Under the pieces are notes generated by a model that saw only the letters and a program-made list of their open reading frames with translations, did no database searches and was not told the origin of the DNA. A stretch of 15,733 bases of DNA from an uncultured Lachnospiraceae bacterium (GTDB taxonomy: Bacteria; Bacillota; Clostridia; Lachnospirales; Lachnospiraceae): positions 1 through 15,733 of the forward strand of contig CAMNQN010000052.1 in the NCBI GenBank assembly GCA_946549155.1. Direction: 5' to 3'. The translations under genes were made by a program, and so were the position numbers. This document shows, piece by piece, positions 13,135-15,733 of the stretch. Position 1 is the first letter of the stretch. Every line of letters starts with the position of its first letter.

Positions 13135-14367
13135 TCAGCTCATTACCTGTCCCAGGCAGTCTGCCAGAATATCTGTAATATCCGCCAGCTTATAAATATT
13201 GACTGCATTCTCCCGGCCCGAGGGCCCCTCAGCATCCGTTTGCCCGGTCTGCACATCGACCTCCTGTTCCTGTGCAATTTCTCCCTGGTCCTTCGCATCT
13301 GCTCCCTGGGCAGCCAGAACTTCTCCGGCCTGAGACCTGGAAATATCATACTCTCCAAATACATCCTGCGTCACAGTCACCGCCTCCATACCAGCGGCAG
13401 CAAAGCTATATTGGCCAGTCTCCTGGTCTGCGGTCCAGATCCAGGTACTGCCCGGCGCGCTTTGTCCCAGCAATGCCGACAGCTCCGATTCCATCACCAG
13501 TCTGCCCACACTGTTTTCCTCTCCATCCTGCGTCTTTAACAGATACGCACCGTCCCCGTAGCCCACCTGCTCCACATACAGCACACCCGCCACACGATGG
13601 GCGAAATCCTCCTGCATAAACTCCACAAATTTCGCCGAACCGTACAGCCCGTCCTCCTCCCCGGAGAAAAACACAAAGCAGATATCGCTTTCCGTCTCTA
13701 CTCCGGACAAAATGCGGGCCATTTCCAGCAAAACCGCCGCGCCTGTTTTGTCATTTGCCAGAAGGTCATCCGGCTCCGGATTCGTCTTTGAATCGTAATG
13801 GGTAGCAATAATAAATATTTCATTGGTCCGCTCCTGCGCATCGGCCCCCCGCTCCGCGATGATATTGATGCCCGGCGCGTCCACTCCGTTTTCATTCAAA
13901 AAACCTTCATGAAAATTTTGTTCCGAAATCGTAAAGCCGTACTGCTCCATTACCTGCTCAATATATCCCCCGCAGATCAGCTCCCCGTCAGACCCCGTGG
14001 GACTCTCCACCTGCGTCAGCACCTCCAAATGCTGCTGCAGGATTTCCGGATCAGCGGCCTCCAGCCACAGCTTGGCCTCTGCCAGAGCCTCCTCCCTGGC
14101 CCTGGCCGCCTCCGCCGCTTCCGCCGCCAGCTCCGACTCCCGCCGTTCCGATTCCTTCATTTCCTCCAGGCTGGTCCCGCTGCGCTCCACGCTCTCTTCC
14201 CCGAAATCCTCAATCAGCAGACCGTCGTCCTCCGCCGCTTCCCCGGCACTGCCCGTCCCGCCAACTTCCTCCGAAGCCACGGCCCTTACCGCCGGCATGG
14301 CCAAGCCCAAAGCCGCCGTCATCATGACAGCGGCCGCCCTGTATTCCACCTTTTTCCACCTTTTCAT
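13135..14367 (-). CDS. Secreted M28-family zinc peptidase-like protein
   Basis: The protein of about 410 residues starts at the ATG at 14367, which follows AGGAGAGGG; the ATG at 14400 lies before that site and is rejected. A signal peptide (KRWKK then a hydrophobic stretch) ends near AVA-SEE. An acidic, Ala/Glu-rich segment follows (about 33-110), probably a coiled coil. The M28 fold runs from about 115 to 350: H190 in ATHYDS, D206 in LLANDKTG, catalytic and ligand glutamates E237/E238 in FFSGEEDGLYGS, and E266 in VEQVG where Asp is usual. The last ligand, normally His in a YHTxxDT-like block, is not evident; the aligned stretch reads FGEYDISRSQ. A Gln/Glu/Gly-rich tail follows. It may be an aminopeptidase with altered metal binding or an inactive relative. 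Confidence 0.82.
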   Translation of the reverse strand: MKRWKKVEYRAAAVMMTAALGLAMPAVRAVASEEVGGTGSAGEAAEDDGLLIEDFGEESVERSGTSLEEMKESERRESELAAEAAEAARAREEALAEAKLWLEAADPEILQQHLEVLTQVESPTGSDGELICGGYIEQVMEQYGFTISEQNFHEGFLNENGVDAPGINIIAERGADAQERTNEIFIIATHYDSKTNPEPDDLLANDKTGAAVLLEMARILSGVETESDICFVFFSGEEDGLYGSAKFVEFMQEDFAHRVAGVLYVEQVGYGDGAYLLKTQDGEENSVGRLVMESELSALLGQSAPGSTWIWTADQETGQYSFAAAGMEAVTVTQDVFGEYDISRSQAGEVLAAQGADAKDQGEIAQEQEVDVQTGQTDAEGPSGRENAVNIYKLADITDILADCLGQVMS

Positions 14368-14451
14368 TCCCTGGCACCCTCTCCTGCATTTATCCATCAT
14401 TCCCTGCTGCTCTCCTCTCTACATTTCCTGTCTGTCCGCTCTTTTGCCTGC

Positions 14452-14520
14452 GTTCAATTGTAGCTTCGGTACAATTGAACGCTGCTGCCCTCGGGATTCA
14501 GGTACAATTCTGCACCTGAA
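14452..14520 (-). promoter_or_regulatory. Two tandem hairpins between the pseudouridine synthase and peptidase genes
   Basis: A perfect 11-bp hairpin pairs 14452-14462 with 14470-14480. A 7-bp hairpin pairs 14497-14503 with 14514-14520. Both carry the same word AATTGTACC on the minus strand. Neither has a T-run. They lie just after the synthase stop codon and upstream of the peptidase gene, so they may be weak terminators, RNA-stabilising elements or protein-binding sites. Confidence 0.4.
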
Positions 14521-14530
14521 CAGTACCCTC

Positions 14531-15538
14531 TTATATGCCGCATCCGTACCGCCTCTTGTCCGCCGCCCGGATTTCCCCTATATACTTCCGCATATCCTCC
14601 GGCAGCTCTGCGCAGCACCGTATCTTCTCCCCGGTGAAGGGCTGGGCCAGTTCCGCTCTCCAGCAATGCAGCGCGGCCCGATTCATCTCTCCTCCGGCTC
14701 TCGCTGCACTTCCTGCCTGTTTCCCGCCACACATCCCATCGCTCCCCTTTTTTGTGCCAGCCTCCCAGCCGGGCCCCTTCCCCTGCTCTCCTCCGTATAT
14801 AGGATCTCCCAGCAGCGGATGTCCCACCGCGGCCATGTGTACCCGAATCTGATGGGTTCTCCCCGTATCCAGCCACAATTCTGTCAAGGTGCATGTCTCA
14901 TACTCCTTCAGCACCCGATAATGAGTCCTGGACCAGCAGCCCTGTTCTGACGCTTCCATCCGATTCAGCGCATCTTCACACTTCCGAATCGGCAGCTCAA
15001 TCTGCCCCTGCGCTTCCCCAAGCTGCCCCTGTACCAGCGCCAGATACGTTTTTTTCACGCCGCCGGCATTTAATCTGGAAGATGCCACCTTATTTTTTGC
15101 AAACACCACAATGCCGGAGGTATCCTTATCCAGACGGCCCGCAGCCCGTATAACCGCCGGCTCCCCCTTTTCCTCCAAATAAAAAAGCAGATGATTCGCC
15201 AGCGTATCCCGGTAATGGCCGTGCCCCGGGTGAACCGCCATCCCTGCCGGTTTGTTTATGATAATCAGGTCCTCATCCTCATACAAAATATCCAGCATTC
15301 CCGGTGCTCTCTCCAGTTTGGAAGCGCTGTCCTTCTGTTCCAGCACTGCCTCCAGAATGTCTCCTGCAGCGGCCTGCGCATTCACCCTCGCCTGTTTTCC
15401 ATTGAGGCAGATTCCTCCGGAGCAAAACTTCGCGCTGCTGATCTGATGCTTTGTCAAGCCCATCCTCTTTTTCAGCAAAAACTCAACCTTGCACGGGACA
15501 TCCTCTGCCGTCACCCTGTATTGCAGTTTCTTTTCCAT
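14531..15538 (-). CDS. RluA/RluD-family RNA pseudouridine synthase
   Basis: The 335-residue protein converts a uridine in RNA, usually 23S rRNA, to pseudouridine. An S4 RNA-binding domain covers about residues 12-70. The catalytic domain has the family blocks INKPAGMAVHPGHGH (94-108), GRLDKDTSG (134-142, nucleophile D137), KKTYLALV, and LDTGRTHQIRVHMAAVGHPLLGDPIYG (broken here as LDTGRTHQIRVHM then AAVGHPLLGDPIYG). Between GDPIYGG (250) and NRAALHCWRAEL (286) is a Gly/Lys-rich insert of about 36 residues, somewhat longer than the linker in RluD. Which rRNA site it modifies cannot be told. The start has only a weak purine-rich site. Confidence 0.92.
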   Translation of the reverse strand: MEKKLQYRVTAEDVPCKVEFLLKKRMGLTKHQISSAKFCSGGICLNGKQARVNAQAAAGDILEAVLEQKDSASKLERAPGMLDILYEDEDLIIINKPAGMAVHPGHGHYRDTLANHLLFYLEEKGEPAVIRAAGRLDKDTSGIVVFAKNKVASSRLNAGGVKKTYLALVQGQLGEAQGQIELPIRKCEDALNRMEASEQGCWSRTHYRVLKEYETCTLTELWLDTGRTHQIRVHMAAVGHPLLGDPIYGGEQGKGPGWEAGTKKGSDGMCGGKQAGSAARAGGEMNRAALHCWRAELAQPFTGEKIRCCAELPEDMRKYIGEIRAADKRRYGCGI

Positions 15539-15584
15539 CTTCTATCCATCTCATTTCTGGCACATCGGTTCCCTTATCTTTTTT

Positions 15585-15593
15585 ATCATACCA
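15585..15593 (-). promoter_or_regulatory. Possible extended -10 promoter of the pseudouridine synthase gene
   Basis: On the minus strand TGGTATGAT has the form of an extended -10 box, about 47 bases before the start codon. No convincing -35 box is seen. Confidence 0.3.
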
Positions 15594-15641
15594 TGCCAAG
15601 TCCCATTTGAATATGAAAATTTATATCAGGTGGCAATATTC

Positions 15642-15733
15642 TTCGTGTTTTGTTGATTAAGAGGACGCAGGAAGAGGAGGGCGCACAGGACCACAAGCAT
15701 CTGGAAAATAACTCCGGATACCAAGAAAATCTA
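15642..15733 (-). repeat. Dispersed 92-base intergenic repeat, right copy
   Basis: This stretch is the reverse-orientation partner of 121-212, ungapped and about 82% identical by hand count. It lies upstream of the pseudouridine synthase gene and runs to the window edge, so it may be cut off. Its minus-strand frame that looks like a membrane helix begins with a TAG conserved in both copies, which argues against coding. Confidence 0.6.

Noticed and set aside
14454..14894. Minus-strand open frame of 146 codons overlapping the end of the pseudouridine synthase gene in another frame
   Set aside because: The composition is Gly/Arg-rich and typical of an off-frame reading, and the overlapping gene has full family motifs.
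13997..14950. Plus-strand open frame of 317 codons antisense to the peptidase and pseudouridine synthase genes
   Set aside because: It is rich in Ser, Pro and Ala runs, spans two real genes on the other strand and has no domain.
15642..15733. Membrane-helix-like reading of the right repeat as the C-terminus of a transporter
   Set aside because: Both repeat copies have a TAG in that frame at the start of the conserved part, and mismatches do not favour synonymous sites.
1..15733. CRISPR array
   Set aside because: No evenly spaced short direct repeats were seen; the direct repeats found are tRNA copies and operator half-sites.

Overview
The window looks like a chromosomal piece of a Gram-positive gut-type Clostridia bacterium, most likely Lachnospiraceae. 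This rests on the sort of proteins encoded, strong purine-rich ribosome binding sites, low-GC promoters with consensus -35/-10 boxes, a tRNA without an encoded CCA end, and stem-loop-rich intergenic repeats. The family assignment is inference; no search was run.

Bases 1-8630 hold a regulated catabolic import locus, all on the minus strand. A LacI-type repressor (7481-8524) has its own promoter and terminator. Next comes a six-gene operon in transcription order: short-chain dehydrogenase, secreted sugar-type binding protein, two ribose-type permeases, a double-domain ABC ATPase, and an alpha/beta hydrolase with an Asp nucleophile. The repressor gene and the operon share a near-identical 15-base operator-like word next to their promoters. 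The substrate is unknown. The set would import a small, probably sugar- or polyol-like compound, oxidise a hydroxyl and hydrolyse a bond.

Bases 8640-10560 are a scar region. An intact tRNA-Gln(CTG) gene (10474-10545) and a broken second copy of its 3' half (9302-9349) bracket about 1.1 kb. Inside are a RelE/ParE-Phd/YefM toxin-antitoxin pair and a truncated nucleotidyltransferase (MntA-like) gene. This has the form of a decayed element integrated at a tRNA gene. Further decayed coding scraps and an orphan terminator lie between the repressor promoter and the broken tRNA copy.

Bases 10819-15538 are GC-richer housekeeping genes. Nicotinate phosphoribosyltransferase and a HAD hydrolase form a plus-strand operon that ends in a strong bidirectional terminator. 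Facing them on the minus strand are a secreted M28-like peptidase lacking an obvious last metal-ligand His and an RluD-type pseudouridine synthase.

Two kinds of intergenic repeat stand out. Large nested inverted repeats lie at 1-106 and 7238-7350. A 92-base repeat occurs in opposite orientations at the two ends of the window (121-212 and 15642-15733, about 82% identical by hand count).
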